Source of the DNA: Temnothorax longispinosus
Taxonomy: Eukaryota; Arthropoda; Insecta; Hymenoptera; Formicidae
DNA length: 64,000 bases
Assembly: GCF_030848805.1 (NCBI RefSeq)
Contig: NC_092360.1
Location: forward strand, 7,378,001-7,442,000
Reading direction: 5' to 3'
Shown: positions 1-12,990 of the stretch, piece by piece
Numbering within the stretch: the stretch's first letter is position 1
Layout of the letters: every line of letters starts with the position of its first letter
Translations under genes and position numbers: made by a program
The notes under the pieces: model-generated
What the model saw: the letters and a program-made list of their open reading frames with translations, nothing else
What the model was told of the DNA's origin: nothing
Database searches by the model: none

Positions 1-1870
1 AATGATCGAATTTAACACATTTTACTATTATATTTTGATTGAAAATTGCGTGTTTCATCACGCAGACATTCACGATTTAATTGAACAAGGAAGCTTGAGG
101 ACTAATGATCAAGTAATGGTGTGTAAATGTTACCGTACTCCCTACCTGACATTTGAACTTTCGTGAATCACTGAGTGAAAGTACGCTGCCGTTCTAAGTA
201 CTCTAATCCGGTGTTATGGAAGACTCGCCATTATTCATAAAAAATGAGCGGTAGGATTCATTTTAATTTTTTAATGCACTTTGGAAAATGTGAATTTGAT
301 TAATGTCACAGTTGACCGTAAGCCTCGTCAGCTAGAATTACGGATACAACCGTAACAAGTACACCATTGACACTTAACCATATTTAACCAGTCGATTCAG
401 GCACAAATAAAATTAGTGTGTTTAAAACAAATTTTATTAATGTATTAATTTTTAAATATATTTCTCTGCAGATATAAATATTTAAATCAGAAACACAATC
501 AGAATACAAGTACCATTATTTGTATTTTTAATTTATGATTTATTCTACTATTTTTAGAACTCTGTTCGGAATTTATATAATGCTATATAATGTTTGAAAA
601 TAGGAATTTATTTTGTATATATCGATATTTAAAAATTATTTAATAATTATTAAATAATACAGATATTTAATATTTATTTTTATAAAAAGATTGTTATATT
701 TTGTAATATATTATCTTTATAAACGAATAAGCGTATAAAAATTGCATCCTGAGAATTATAAATTTTATAGAATTTTTTATGAAAATTCTTTAAAAGCGTT
801 AATTTAATTTTTTGTATTGAAGATAAAGTAATGATATAATTGATAAGGAAATTATTTATCCGACACATAAAGCACAAATTCTTTCCATAAATATATCATC
901 GTTATTCTTTTTTTTCTAGAATATTTATTATCTATTAATATCAAATATTTAAAAATTCTACATTTTTTTTTATATAGTCGATAAAGGCAGCTGAGGGAAT
1001 TTATGAGAGATGGTTGCTATGGTAGTCGAAAATACAGAATCTCTTGCTTTCCTACGGGAACCAGGAACAAATAGATATGCGGATGAATAGTGATGAGACA
1101 AGAGAGCTCTAATATGTATATGCGGGCATGCATATGTATGAATGCATATTCGACAGATTTTCTACCGAATGAGAAGAGCAAAATGCGCGAGAGAAATTTA
1201 TTCATCGCGCGGGTAATTCGCCCGGAAGTAATATATCGAAAATCACAAGATTAATCAAGTAAAATGTGAACGGTGTCTTCATAATATTAAAAAATGTTCG
1301 GTTATAGAAAATGTTTTCACAGTGCATTATAGATTGATTGTATAATAGATCGATTTCCATTAATTTGTTGTCAATATATTTTACTTATTAATTTGTCGTA
1401 TGCGGATTTTTTCAATTGTCGATTATGCATATTTAAATTGCATGTAAAAACGCATGAAAGCTTTTTGCTTTTTATTAACACTTTATGGAATTATTTTAAA
1501 TCCTATGGGGAGTTTCTGCGATTTTTCAATTACAGTCAAAGGGTTATATAAAGCCACATATTAAAATAATTAATTCCGAAAAGTCGTGATAACTTGTGCA
1601 ATTAAAAATCATTTTTTGGTTCGCACGGAGAGTCAAGTTGTCGAATATGATTAACAATGAAATTCCACGCTAATTATATGTAACGTATAATAATTAATAT
1701 TTTTGGGCATAATAATTTTTTATTTAATCGCGTTTACCCGTAAATCTTTCATCATATTATAGGTGCACGTGGTTTGATATAGTGCGTGATATACAAGTAT
1801 AGAATACACCTTTAGACGACATTTAATGTTGCATGTTTCTAAGGCGCCCGTTAAAGTCTCCTTTCCTACA
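1..1870. other. AT-rich non-coding stretch
   Basis: Strongly AT-rich sequence with short A/T runs and frequent stops in all frames. The only open frames are about 60 codons on the minus strand and made of AT-rich codons. I see no splice-flanked exon, RNA gene or repeat family here. Confidence 0.6.
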
Positions 1871-2540
1871 AAGTAAAATCAGGTGGCCTCGACCAGGGTA
1901 GGTGTGCAATGTCCCGCAGGTTGTGGGCATTGTTTCCGAGCGAGTTCGCCCGAAGGGTGCGGGCTTCTTCAGGTTGCTGGCGTCCTACTGAGCGGCCCAC
2001 GCCGACTGCCGCTCATCGACATCCCGACAGCCCCGGGACTCAAATCCAGAACGGCTCTTCGCGATCCTCCCCATGTTCGGACCCGTCCTTCGTGCTTCTT
2101 CTTCTTCTTCTTCTTCTTCTTCTTCTTCTGGAGCTTCCTCCACCTTTCGTACCACCATCTTCTCCAGCACCGCGAGTAACCCTCTTTCTCCCCCTGTAGC
2201 TCGTCTCGAATTCTCTCTTTCTCCATTACTCTCCCCCGCCGCCCCGTCACCGGTGTTCCTTACCTCGGGCTCCGCTTCTCTGACTGCTGGTCCGGTCCGG
2301 TGCTCCCTTCTTTTCGTTTGCGTGGCGTGGGTGTGCGTGCCTTCACTTTGCCCGGTAATCGTATGTAAATCGTATAGCAGATCTCTCCCGTCCTGGTCGC
2401 GCGACCGCCTGGATGAAGGGGGCCCCGTATAGAATCTGCAGCGAGATGGACCGTGCGGCTTCTTACCCCGCGGCGGATACGGAGGATAGCCGCGTGCGTT
2501 GCTCATAAACAAATTATCCGGACTCAAGGGTCGAAGGTCT
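1871..2540. other. GC-richer island with low-complexity frames
   Basis: Base composition shifts sharply to GC-rich and CpG-rich. Several overlapping frames stay open on both strands, but they run through a CTT repeat and read as Ser, Leu, Glu or Lys runs depending on frame. That is the mark of a repeat, not of selection on one frame. A promoter or non-coding exon is possible, but no TATA, initiator or paired splice sites stand out. Confidence 0.35.
2095..2129. repeat. (CTT)n microsatellite
   Basis: About 12 uninterrupted CTT units. It produces poly-Ser, poly-Leu or poly-Phe on the plus strand and poly-Glu or poly-Lys on the minus strand in the overlapping frames. Confidence 0.95.
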
Positions 2541-2640
2541 ATTGAACCGAGGCGATCCGTTCTCCGTTCTCATTTACATAGTTAGCCCCGGAGCTGCAGA
2601 TGCCCTCCCCCACTTTCTACCTTCTTACCTTCGTTGCCTT

Positions 2641-2735
2641 CTTCTCTGTCTTCTTCTTCTTCTTCTTCTCCTTCTCCCCTTCTTTTTGTTCTTTTTTTCT
2701 TATTGTTTTTCTACTTCTTCGGTTTCTCGTTTTTT
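2641..2735. repeat. Polypyrimidine tract with CTT core
   Basis: Nearly pure C/T on the plus strand, with a (TTC)n core at about 2650-2669 and then T-rich runs. It is a simple repeat. It could act as a polypyrimidine tract, but no convincing AG and exon follow it. Confidence 0.85.
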
Positions 2736-3480
2736 TCTGTCACTTGACACTCCTGGCAACTCTAACTTTGCTGCATTTATTCCGACATTCATTGCATGAT
2801 TATAGTTTTCCGGGCTAAGGGTGAATTGTTACTCGCATTGCTACCTTGAAGAATTTCCGCGAAGTGCTTGGATATGTTTAAGGAAATGAGGCTAAATTGC
2901 ATATATATCAAAGTTTAGCGTGAGAATATTAATCTGTTCTCTGTTTCTAGTTACTACTATTTATTTTCTGCATATAAAATTCGCTCGAAAATGTTTTCAT
3001 ATGCAAGATATATTTTAATATATGAGTTATTTTCTATTAAAATATAATTTTGTTGAATAATATAAAAATACAGTTATCTCAAATAGTTTTAATATTATAA
3101 AAAACTGTATTTAAAACGTTTTTGTAAAAACTTACAGAAAATTTTCTCATATACAGATTAATTTCTCTAATATAGCTTAACTTAATTGTCTCGTGGTTGA
3201 GCTGGTTATATGAAACACTTTTTAATTCATGTAGTCTTTATTGCTTTGAAATTCGTGTAGATTTGCAAGTAAATTTATGACCCCGATTGGAGTCATAAGT
3301 GAGTTATTTAAAAGCTTCTCCGTTATCGTATAGTTGAGATCTCAGGACGAGTGTGCGTAAGCGCTGCTTCCATACTCCAGTCAACAGTCGCCTGTAACGA
3401 AACTATGCGAAGACACACTCGAAGATGTATAAATCAATTCCAATCTCTATGGGCGTGCCGATAAGATGAGTTAACTAACA
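2736..3480. other. AT-rich spacer
   Basis: AT-rich sequence without a coding-like frame. Nothing beyond short A/T runs is visible. Confidence 0.5.
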
Positions 3481-4080
3481 AATCCCGCCGAACGGGACAG
3501 CACGCCTCGGGATATAAACTGGACGCAATAGGAGACACCCCGATGCGTGTAATCGAGGCCGGTGGTTCTGTTCGTAACCGTCTGCGTAGATACATTCGTC
3601 ATGAGAATGGAAGTACCGGTTCGCCGAATGAGACAACGTAACTAATATACCCTGGCGAATACCGAAGTTGTTCGAATATAACGAAGCGGCAGCCTTTCGC
3701 TATTTCTACGAGGAACTTCGGGGAACGGTGAAGCAAATCACACGCGGGTAACAGCTCGCTAATTGCGCCAGCTAATTCCATTCGTGGGCGGGTACTCACG
3801 TTGCCCCCATTTCGCCGCGGCTATTCCGCGAACGTTACGTCGCCGGGTACCGCGCTTAAACGATAAACATGTCGACCAGTCGGTCGATGCAAATCACCGA
3901 TTTCTCACCGGCTGGGGACGATCAGCGGTGGGGTGTCAGTGTGGCGCATCGGCGTACGGGAAGGAGAGCGACAAATCCTGCCGGACGTCGCAATACGCCC
4001 CCAACAGCACTTAGGCGATGCTCATTACGCGAACGGACGAGGGAGCGCGAGTGGCCAGACGCAACGCAATGCACCGCGTC

Positions 4081-4110
4081 TCGCCTCGCCTCGCTTCGCT
4101 TCGCTTCGCG
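4081..4110. repeat. TCGCY pentanucleotide repeat
   Basis: Six tandem copies of a five-base unit, TCGCC grading into TCGCT and ending TCGCG. Confidence 0.85.
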
Positions 4111-4289
4111 TTTCGTTTTGTCGGCGGTGGTCGTACCTCTACGCGGCGTAATCACAGTGCCCCGTAGCGGTGCACGCCGGGGCCTTGAGTAACCCACGGC
4201 GGCAGGGCAAGGGATGAGGCAGGGTGGATCGAGGGGTTGCTCGGCCGCGGCCGCGTCGGCGGCGGCGTCGGCCACGGGAGAGAGATAGG

Positions 4290-4331
4290 GGGATTATTTT
4301 TTTTCTTTGTGCCCCTTTTTTTTCTCTGCAG
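4290..4331 (+). other. Strong 3' splice-site-like signal
   Basis: A long T-rich and C-rich pyrimidine tract ends in TTTCTCTGCAG, with the AG at 4330-4331. By consensus it is a very good acceptor. The sequence after it has no clear donor-bounded exon and no recognisable coding frame, so it may be a chance site in a pyrimidine run. Confidence 0.25.
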
Positions 4332-4390
4332 CGTGCAATAGAAGGGGGCGAGGGAGATGCTGCCTATCGAGATGGAGCAAGCAGAAAGAA

Positions 4391-4405
4391 AGAGAGAGAG
4401 AGAGA
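4391..4405. repeat. (AG)n tract
   Basis: Short perfect AG repeat inside a longer purine-rich stretch of the plus strand. Confidence 0.85.
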
Positions 4406-4517
4406 AACAGAGAGGAGAAAGGGGGGCCTGACAAGGTGGAGTTGGAGGCGCTGGCTGGCAGGTTGAGTCGTCGAGGCGGCTCGACGCCACCGGAGGGGGA
4501 CTTCGGTGCATGTTTGA

Positions 4518-4557
4518 GGGGGTTATCGGGGGACGGGGAGGCTGCGCGGGAAGGGGG
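4518..4557 (+). other. Potential G-quadruplex
   Basis: Five G-runs of 3-5 bases (4518-4522, 4528-4532, 4535-4538, 4548-4550, 4553-4557) lie within 40 bases. The loops are short apart from one of nine bases. This fits a plus-strand G-quadruplex inside the GC-rich island. Confidence 0.45.
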
Positions 4558-4900
4558 ATCGCGGAGGTGTGGGAGGGGTGTTGGCGGACAGGGTGGAAGA
4601 GCCAACGTGGTCCCCCTCTCGAGGGCCGCCCCCGCCGCCCGCCGCGTGATTGCTTCCCCGAGGCAGGCATCGCGTGTCAGGCCCCTCTTACACACCACCC
4701 CCTCCGGCCCCACTTCGCCGAGCTGGCGCTCAGTCGGTCCGTCGGTCGGTCCATCAGTCCCCCTGCCCATACTGGCTCTCCCCCTACTGGATGCCGCGGT
4801 TTCCTCGGGCCCCGTCGCCCGCGCAGTCCGTATCCGATCGCGAATGAATCGCCGACTTTTGTAGTCATGGATGACAATGTAAGATACGAAAGATGCTAGT

Positions 4901-6200
4901 GCCGGAGATAACCGTGTTGCACGCTAATTTTGCGTAACGAGATATACGATTAAAGGCGTTTTTTTTTTAATTTGTATACAACATGATCTCTAATTAGAAA
5001 TAGAAATATATATAAATATTAATAATAATAATTTTATTAAAGTGCAAGAGATATTTTACATAAAGATAAAGTATTAGAGAGCAGCACCTCAAAAGGTGAG
5101 GCATCAGCAATATGATGTAAAGTGTATATATATATATATATATATATATAAATATATACACACTTGTCTTATAATTTTACATTTTTCACAATCACATCGA
5201 TTTCTTATTTAATATAATTTACTTATATTTATAATACTGTAATTTGTATGTTTTGCATTATACACACATTTTATATTGCATTTACTTCTAATATTTACTG
5301 CACATAATTTTATTTTTATAATATGATACAAAATTGTGTTTTTTGTGTAACAATCGATTCAAAGATTTGAGCTTTAAATCTTTTAATATAATAAAAGGAA
5401 ATAATATGCTTATATACATTTGCATTAGCAAAATTTGATATCCTTCATTATTTTTTGATTGTTTAATATGTTTAACATTCTCATACCTATCCATTCTAAT
5501 ATACTACTTACTATTAGTTCAGTATTTCCGGTATTTAATGGGCCGTTCCCATTTATTGCATAAGTGAAAAAATAGATGCAAATCTACTGTCATTATAAAA
5601 TTTGCGATTTCAGCTTCTATTAACAATAGCACGCACAAAGATATTACTTCGCTTACTCGCGTCACCTTAAAAGCCTCTTAAGAGATAGCCAATGGCGGAC
5701 TTGGCAAAGATGGACGTCAAGGTAATCAAGCGTATTACCGGCATAATCCGATCACCGGTAAGCCGAGCGAAGGTGATAGGTCTCATTCGCCAGCAAGTGG
5801 AACAATAAGCAATATCCAGCTGCCCTGACAAAAACTTTTCGCTCCATACGAGGAGAAAATGACGGCTCGCGACATTTTGCCAATTGTTATTAAAGCACTC
5901 GTCCAGGCGTTACAATGAATTTCGGAGACCTCGGACTTTTCTTTTCTTCTTGATGTGCAAAATTGACAGCTTTTATAATTACAAAGACTATATGTTACTT
6001 CGGAAAAAATAAAGCTTTTATATTATATATTGAAAGATTTGATCTTTATCATATTAAAATCTTCTGACTTGATAGATTTAAATGTTATAGATCTAATATT
6101 TTGCTTTCATAAACGCTTATTACAAGCATTAATAAAATCTAAAAGTGATGATCGTACGTAATATATACAGCTATACAGTTTATGTTTACGTGATATACTC
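4901..6200. other. AT-rich spacer
   Basis: AT-rich non-coding DNA containing a TA microsatellite and, at 5418-5425, an ATTTGCAT octamer (POU-type word, one of several in the window and not above chance by itself). No gene is seen. Confidence 0.5.
5125..5150. repeat. (TA)n microsatellite
   Basis: Thirteen perfect TA units. Confidence 0.95.
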
Positions 6201-6840
6201 TAATTATCGTCGCGGAACGAAGCGTCGCGGAAAAAACTCGATAGCGGTACTGAGCGACGAGCGAGTGGACAGGCCATCGTGCGTTTTCGTTGCTCGGGTT
6301 TAATAATAGTCCGGCGTATAATTGGCCTAGGCGAACCCACCTGTTCCCAAGAGTTAGTCACGGCATTGGCACCGTGCTGTATCGTTCGGAACTTCGCAAC
6401 TATTACGAAATACCTTAGACGAATCGACCGAGAGAATAATTTCCCACCCCCGGTCGCGCCTATAATTTTCCAATTTCGTTTTGCCGATAATTTTCTAACA
6501 GTCCGCCCTCATCTTCCGCCGTTGGGCTGACACTAACAATGAGACATACTAGAAGGAACCTTCTCAACCTTCGCACCGCAAGATGAAATCGTGAATTCTT
6601 CGTGGAACTTATCACGACCGCGTGCGTTTGGACGCAGAAACGCGTAATGGCCGCGGCATTACAAAAACGTGTTTATCGTTACGCACGCTAATTTTTTCGC
6701 TGAATCTTAATGCACGCTCCACTTATCGCCGCGCGGAAAATAATGCTGATTGCTATATCTTTGTACGGGAGGATAGCTGCGCATTGATTAACATGTGTAT
6801 CTCCGAGCGCCATTAATTTTCATCATTAGCATGACAGAAA
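6201..6840. promoter_or_regulatory. GC-balanced island, possible cis-regulatory element
   Basis: Complex, non-repetitive sequence of balanced composition between AT-rich flanks. The frames are short and unrecognised. Unique GC-balanced blocks in insect gene deserts are often conserved enhancers, but conservation cannot be tested here, so this is an inference. Confidence 0.2.
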
Positions 6841-9000
6841 GCAACTCTATCCTTTCTGAGATTAAATATGCTGTTTAAAATAGATAACAATTTCTAAATC
6901 GATTTGTTAAAAAATGCATAAATTAAATTATCAACACGCAATTATTTAATTACATTTAAGATTAAATTAAATTAATAAGATGATACGTGTGGATTCTAGA
7001 GGAAAAATAAAACACGAGAAACTTTATTGTATAACGTGACATGATCGAGCGTGAATCCTGCGAAGTTTAAAGCACTGCAGTCCAGAAAACAAGTCTAGAA
7101 TTACCGGTTATAAAGTTCGTGTGTCATTTGCGGGCAGCCCTCATAAACGACTCTTTATTCGATAATAATTACGGCATATAAGAGCCATAAACACTTATTT
7201 TCTGAGATTCACGCTTAATACCTGGTATTTCTCTGCATCCTTCCCTTGTTTTGTCATTTCGCCTCCTATTTCAGTAGTATGGTCCACATTACCCTTTTCA
7301 CCCCTCCCCTCTTTTATTTCTCTTTCTTCTTTCCTCTTTCAGGAACCACGTAATTTCGAAACGTTTTTGCCCCCAAATATTTCCTGCCACGCTAACTGGT
7401 ACAACCATCGTTCAACAATTCTTTACATTAATATCATATTTATAATATTATAACGTTATAATAACGTTAAATTTACTTTTGCAATCAATTTTTTATATCT
7501 GTCGTAAATAGAAAAAAATTATTGCGCGGTATTTTTCTGTTCTTTGTACAAAAGACGGTGAAATAAAAACAAACTGAAAATAAATTAAATGCCAAGTGCT
7601 ACCTACTCTCTGGCGTAATCTAGTAAATTTCAGACCGAATTAATGAATCGTTTCTACTATCATTCGACTGTTTTTATGATTGTGCCGTCGACGATATGTT
7701 ACAAACTCGGTGGTATCACCGAGAAATCATACCGCCGGCAATGGCGTAAACGATATGGAACAACGTGGAAGCAATTCATGGAAAATATAATTAACAGATC
7801 ATATATAAAGCGCTCCGGTGCGCCCGGCAACTTGTGTACGTCGGAGCAAAGCAGCGTTTTTGTTTTCTCCTCGGTAGTAACGACGTTCTTACTCGTTCCG
7901 CGGGGTGGTAAGAAACTCCGCCTGCGTCCCCCCTCTCCCCGCGATATTCTTCCTCTTCTTTTCTTCTTATTTGTCTTCCTCCGATCTCCTTTATCCTCTT
8001 CTACTCGCGCAAATGTCTTCGCCGCGTTCATACTTTAAATTCTTGACGGATACAGATCCGTTTTTTAAAATCCGTTTTTTCTACCTTACTTTATCCGTTT
8101 TCTTATTTAAACAGATATCGCTATTTCCGTCCTGGACTATTCCGTCTTGACTATTTTCTTAGATACAAGTTTTTCCGGTTTCCTTTTTTCCATTGTGATA
8201 TATTTCTCTCAAAATTCCTTTTTAAAATACGGCTATTACCATTACTATTACTAGATATTGGTTATAATTATTAACATTGCCTATTGCTAATATAATAATT
8301 AATATAAATAAACCGCAAATATCTCTAAACAATTTTTTAATTTGCACAATATACACTTTCTTTTTCTTTATTTCTTTGAGCTTTATATTTATGATAAACA
8401 TTAAATCGTACAGTTCTTATAATGTTTTTATAGTTATTGGTTTCCCTTATTTTTACAGACATTACAGTCCTACCTATCGCGCGTTTTTCTTTCTCTGCTA
8501 TACGCTTCTCATGCTTTCTCCCTCCCACTTCTCGATTTGATGCGACGAGGCTTGGCCTGGGTAGCGGAGGAAACGCACAGTCGAAACTACAATACCATAA
8601 TTTGCCCGTTTCGATGCGTATAATCATCGAATACCAGAAACTGTGCTATTCATTATTTCATTCGGCGCGTTTGCTACCAGCGCGCCCTTTTCGCGAAGAC
8701 GCGCAATATAAAACCCCCGGTCATTATGCTAATCTGCCAAATGATACAGTCCCCACCTCGACCCTGCGAAGGATCCACCGAGAGAGAGAGAGAGATTCGA
8801 ATCTCCACCTACGGATGATACCTGTACGAATTTTCGGCTAGGATCATTTCGTATTCTCGCGGGTGCCATTCCGCAATTCTAATCCGGGCTGTTTTATATC
8901 GGCTCTTTTATATCGAGCCTGGAGTCACCGAGAAGCTGAGAGATGCACCAGAGAAGCCCTTTATGCTCGCGATTATATGGGCTTTAATGGCGCCTAATTG
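6841..9000. other. Mixed non-coding stretch
   Basis: AT-rich sequence with pyrimidine-rich parts near 7.25-7.35 and 7.9-8.2 kb and a more GC-balanced segment at 8.5-8.95 kb. Open frames of 80-130 codons lie on both strands over the pyrimidine-rich part, are low in complexity and resemble no known protein. No exon with good splice flanks was found. Confidence 0.45.
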
Positions 9001-11100
9001 TTTTTTTATCTAACTTCTTTTAACTAATGGGCCCCCTATTCTTTTTATATTGTGTCAAACTATATATAAAAAAATATTTATTATGTAATATGGTAGAGAA
9101 AGGAAATTAAAAGCTAAGAATAAAATCAGATAGCAATTTATTTCACAACTGGTAAATTTTTCATTGCTTTATTTACTAGAATTTACATTGAAGACAGATT
9201 ATGGTTATACTATATTAGAAAGTGCAGTTAAATCAAGAGTTAAATTGTTAATAACAAATATAGATTCGAATAAATTAATGCATATCACTAAATTTTTAGA
9301 TACAAATAGTTTTTATTAAACAAGTAATAGTGTTAACGATAATTATATATTTGTCATGAAACTTATATAGTATAAGTATATAATTTACTCTTAATATGTA
9401 AATGTTACATCTTAATATCTAAATGTTATAAAAGTAACATGTGTAAAAATGTTTTTAGTCGGAGAAAGGAAAGGCGCATCAGGTATTCCCACGACCGTTT
9501 GCGTTTTATAATTCCAATCAAAATGCCCCGAATTAAACGAATCTCTAAAACTAGAATTACGATTGAAATCCGGCGCGTAGACCCGCCGCTTATAATTCTG
9601 TCTTTATTCCGCCGACGTTACTATTAATTAAGGCCACACGCTTAATATCCGACTTTACGTGACTTTCGAAATCACAGATATAATTTGTACGATTGATCGA
9701 TTCTAGATTTTAGTCCAGACTGACAACCATAAGTCTATAAACGGTCAGGTGTTTTAAAATCGTCCTTCCGAAAACCCCAATTAGGGGGCGGATATCTAGA
9801 GAGGTTATCGATTATAGGAAATTTATAGTTCGATCGAAGGCTCGAAACAAGACCACGTGAATTGTTTGTTGATGGCTGTGCCCGTCCATATTATAACAAA
9901 GTAACGTAACAGTTATGCAATAATAATACATAAGGCACACAGTATAAATTAATGCTTGCTCTTGTGATGGATATCGAAATAACCTCCATATACATTATAT
10001 AGTTTTTATACTACATGTGTCAAAGTTTTAGTATCTTAAGATTTTTATTTTATATCATGGTTACTAAATTGATTAGTGAGCTTACTATACTTGCTTGCTA
10101 TTATATATTCGATTACTAAAAGTGATGATCTTTGCAATCAGTTGTATTATCTTTTGAATGAAAAGAAAATTGAATAGCGCGTGAGAGGAGTTTTAAAAAA
10201 TGTTTTTTTTTCACGGACGTGGTTTTCAAACGATTATTCGCATGGGCGACTATACACGATCGATTAGAACTTTTTAAAGAGTTGACTTTTGAAAGCTGAA
10301 TGCCAGAACTTGCATAAGGAAGTTCTTGTTTTATCATCTGGTCACAGGTAAGCCACCCACGCATCGGCTTGGTTTGAGTTACGGTCGAATATGCGCGCAC
10401 CTGATCCACGATAATCGCCTCTAATCTTCCACTTTGGCCTTTTGTTGGGCATTACCTCGTCTCCCTTTACCTCCGCCGCGGCTTGAATGGCGTATAAATC
10501 ATCGGTGACGGTAAATCACTTGGGCAAAAGCGCAGAAAGTTTTTGGGGAAAAGGCAACTTTGTGTCTAAGAGATACCGAAACCCTTCATCGCGGCATTCC
10601 GATTTAAACGTTTGCTCCTACACTTTTACCCGCCAGCATTTAAAGAGTAATTTCGTTTAAGATACTTTTATCTTCTTTTCTTGCCTTTATTTTACTGAGG
10701 TTACGATTAGCATCGCATTGAAAACCATTGAAAATTTATTTCTGAAATTAATTTACGACTTGCGTCGCATTTCTTGATGACTATAATGCGTTATGTATTA
10801 TTGTGTGTATACAAAATAATGTTTTCTTGCATCGTTTTGTATCTTTCGGTAACATATTATTTGACATATTAAAATCGAACTTGACGACCTATAACTCGTA
10901 TCAATCATATTTTAGAATAAAATTGTACTTACAATTTTATACGCTGTGTATATTTTGACGTTTTACGTACATATGCAGTCTTTCTGATTCTTCAAGTGAT
11001 TTTCGTATTACGTACACGTCGCATAAAATTATACAGAAAGTTTTATCCTGAATCCTGACGCGAATTACAGATAGTCGAACGTGGATGTCTTACATGTAAA
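9001..11100. other. AT-rich non-coding stretch with small GC-balanced blocks
   Basis: AT-rich spacer with GC-balanced segments at about 9.4-9.9 and 10.25-10.6 kb. A CAG|GTAAGC junction occurs at 10,346-10,353, but its upstream pyrimidine tract is poor. No gene is seen. Confidence 0.45.
9389..9430. repeat. 21-bp tandem duplication
   Basis: Two adjacent 21-base units (9389-9409 and 9410-9430) differ at two positions. The unit begins TCTTAATAT. Confidence 0.9.
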
Positions 11101-11720
11101 ATAATAAGACAATTTTGTACTTATCGGGAGGGAAGATACGCGCTGTAGAAATATCGGCGCTTTTCCGCGATCGTCAAGACTTTCGACTTCAAGCGACGTT
11201 CAGCATTGCAGGTTTCAGTGGTTTATCCTTAGCCAACTGCCACTCGTTCTCCAACCTTGGGGTTCTACGTGGAAACACGTGTAAGACGTAGCACCGCCCA
11301 CGCACGCGCATTCTGTACCTTTATCCGTTCATCCGTTCGTCTGTCCGTCCAAGCGTCCGATCCGTCCGTCCGTCCGTTCCGTCGGCTTCGTCCTTTGCCG
11401 CTGCTCTTGCTAGAACGAAGAACGTGCATATCCTTAGGGCTTGCCGATACAGGATCTGGCAATTTGCGCGGATACGTACATGTAGGAGCAGTTAGGTGCT
11501 TCGCGTATGCGCGTGCTCTCGCTCCATTTCAAGAAAATCAAGCGACGCTTCATTTGCGACGGACGATACGGATATGCCGCGCGGGAGATTAGAGACCCGC
11601 GATATTTTATTGCTACGGATATAATCTATTTCTATACCCAGTTGCGAGAGGAATATTTGCTTAATTTTTGTCTCAATTCTTGCGACATCCGTTTTCTGCA
11701 ATTGTAAAATCTTTCGACGG
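11101..11720. other. GC-balanced block with TCCG repeat
   Basis: More GC-rich than its flanks. Open frames on both strands pass through the TCCG repeat and give Ser/Arg/Pro-rich or Thr/Asp/Arg-rich low-complexity proteins, which I judge not real. Confidence 0.4.
11324..11385. repeat. Imperfect (TCCG)n tract
   Basis: Interrupted tetranucleotide repeat of TCCG and TCCGT units, most regular at about 11,360-11,377. Confidence 0.85.
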
Positions 11721-12060
11721 AAAATTTAAAAAAAAAAAATCGAAGAGAAATTTGGATTTTGAGCATATTTAGCTACATAGTACAGATAATTATAATGTAG
11801 GAAATTGAATTATATAAGTCATTTTATATAAAAAACATTTTTTTACCGTCATATGTGTTAGTGTTTGTTAAAGTATAGTTTATTTATGCAATATACAAAC
11901 GTTTTGCGCATTATTTTATCTTCGCATATTGATGATTCGAATATAAATTTCAATTTTGATAAATTTCTTTGAATATAAATCTTAGTATGACTTTACAAGT
12001 GTATCATAATTTTATTCTGAAATTATTATGAATAAACACAGAAAATTTGGTATGATTATA
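11721..12060. other. AT-rich spacer
   Basis: AT-rich, with stops in all frames. Nothing is recognisable. Confidence 0.5.
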
Positions 12061-12990
12061 TCGTACGTCGAATTGTTCATCAAGTTTAATTAAAGCGCTT
12101 CCGCTTAATGACACGACTCCGCGATATTCTTGATTAAAGTACGAGTACAGCTGAAAGTAAAAATCAGTCAATGTATCTTAACACAGCGTATGTTAGGTAA
12201 ATCGAATTTCAATGCGAATTTCTGCGTGCATAAATGACAGAGAGCAATTGGATCTAGTAGATAGTCAGCTCCACATCGCGTTGCCTCGGGCCAAGGGCTT
12301 GTCTGTCTGCTGTTTGTCTGTCTGTTAACTTGTCTACTTATGGCTACGTTGCACAAACGGATACACTTAATAACAATTGTTGGTTGCAAAGATGCGTGCC
12401 TCCGTGGCCCCTTTAATTATAGTTATCTGTTGCTGATGCGACACACCCCGCGAACCGCTGTTTTACGTTCGATGCTGGAGAACGTTTTCCGGCACACGTA
12501 TACGTCCATGTAACGTCGCAAATCCGCGAGAGAACTAAACGTAGCGACGACAAGCTAAGCGTAACAGTGAAAACCGCTTACGCGTTAATGCAACACGGTG
12601 TAGATACGACTTTAAGAAGTGTTAAAACTTCGGCGGAAGTTAGGTTTACTCCGGGGTTTATGCGAACATGTTATTGGAATACGGGCGTATCTCTTTCATG
12701 CTCGCTCGCAAAGCAAATGGATTTCGTAATTGATCGCGAAAAGGTGAACATGTCGCTCGCGTGATTTGCTCGCAATCAATTTATAAGCGGCGGAAATTGC
12801 ATCGTCATCGCTTTTTAAGCGTCTCGCTTGTGGCCAAGGCGAACTTCTTATTGTGACCAAGCACCGGATCATTACTAGTTAAGCTCGCACGCATTACTGG
12901 ACGATTATGCATAAACGCGGGTCGTGTAGCTCTTTAACAGAGACGTATTTCTACATTGAAGGCGCTTATTATCGCGTTGTCACGTTGTTC
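12061..12990. promoter_or_regulatory. GC-balanced island, possible enhancer
   Basis: Unique complex sequence containing homeodomain-type words (for example ATTATGCATAAA near 12,904) in a GC-balanced context. It has no repeat structure and no recognised protein frame. An enhancer is an inference; conservation was not testable. Confidence 0.2.

Larger units (their letters stand above)
3481..4900. other. GC-rich, CpG-rich island
   Basis: About 1.4 kb of markedly GC-rich sequence with many CpG dinucleotides, a TCGCY pentamer repeat, GA tracts and G-runs. Frames are open on both strands in several phases, as expected in stop-poor GC-rich DNA, and none reads as a known domain. This fits a promoter or CpG-island-like element or a non-coding first exon. 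A short ATG frame at 4867 runs into GTAAGA after four codons (M D D N), a weak hint of a donor. I cannot assign a strand. Confidence 0.35.

Noticed and set aside
1985..2527. 180-codon minus-strand frame
   Set aside because: It contains a poly-Glu run from the CTT repeat and overlaps equally open frames on the plus strand. No recognisable domain.
4307..4864. 185-codon plus-strand frame
   Set aside because: The GC-rich region is stop-poor on both strands. The product is Arg/Gly/Pro low complexity.
8780..8805. GATTCGAATC word resembling a tRNA T-arm
   Set aside because: It is a plain palindrome next to a GA tract. No acceptor stem, D-arm or A-box surrounds it.
10341..10353. CAG|GTAAGC junction as another ratchet point
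   Set aside because: The pyrimidine tract is poor, there is no good branch site, and it lies upstream of any candidate exon.
10393..10411. 19-base word shared with 24,354-24,372 at 17 of 19 positions
   Set aside because: Two-mismatch matches of this length are expected by chance in a window this size, and the flanks do not align.
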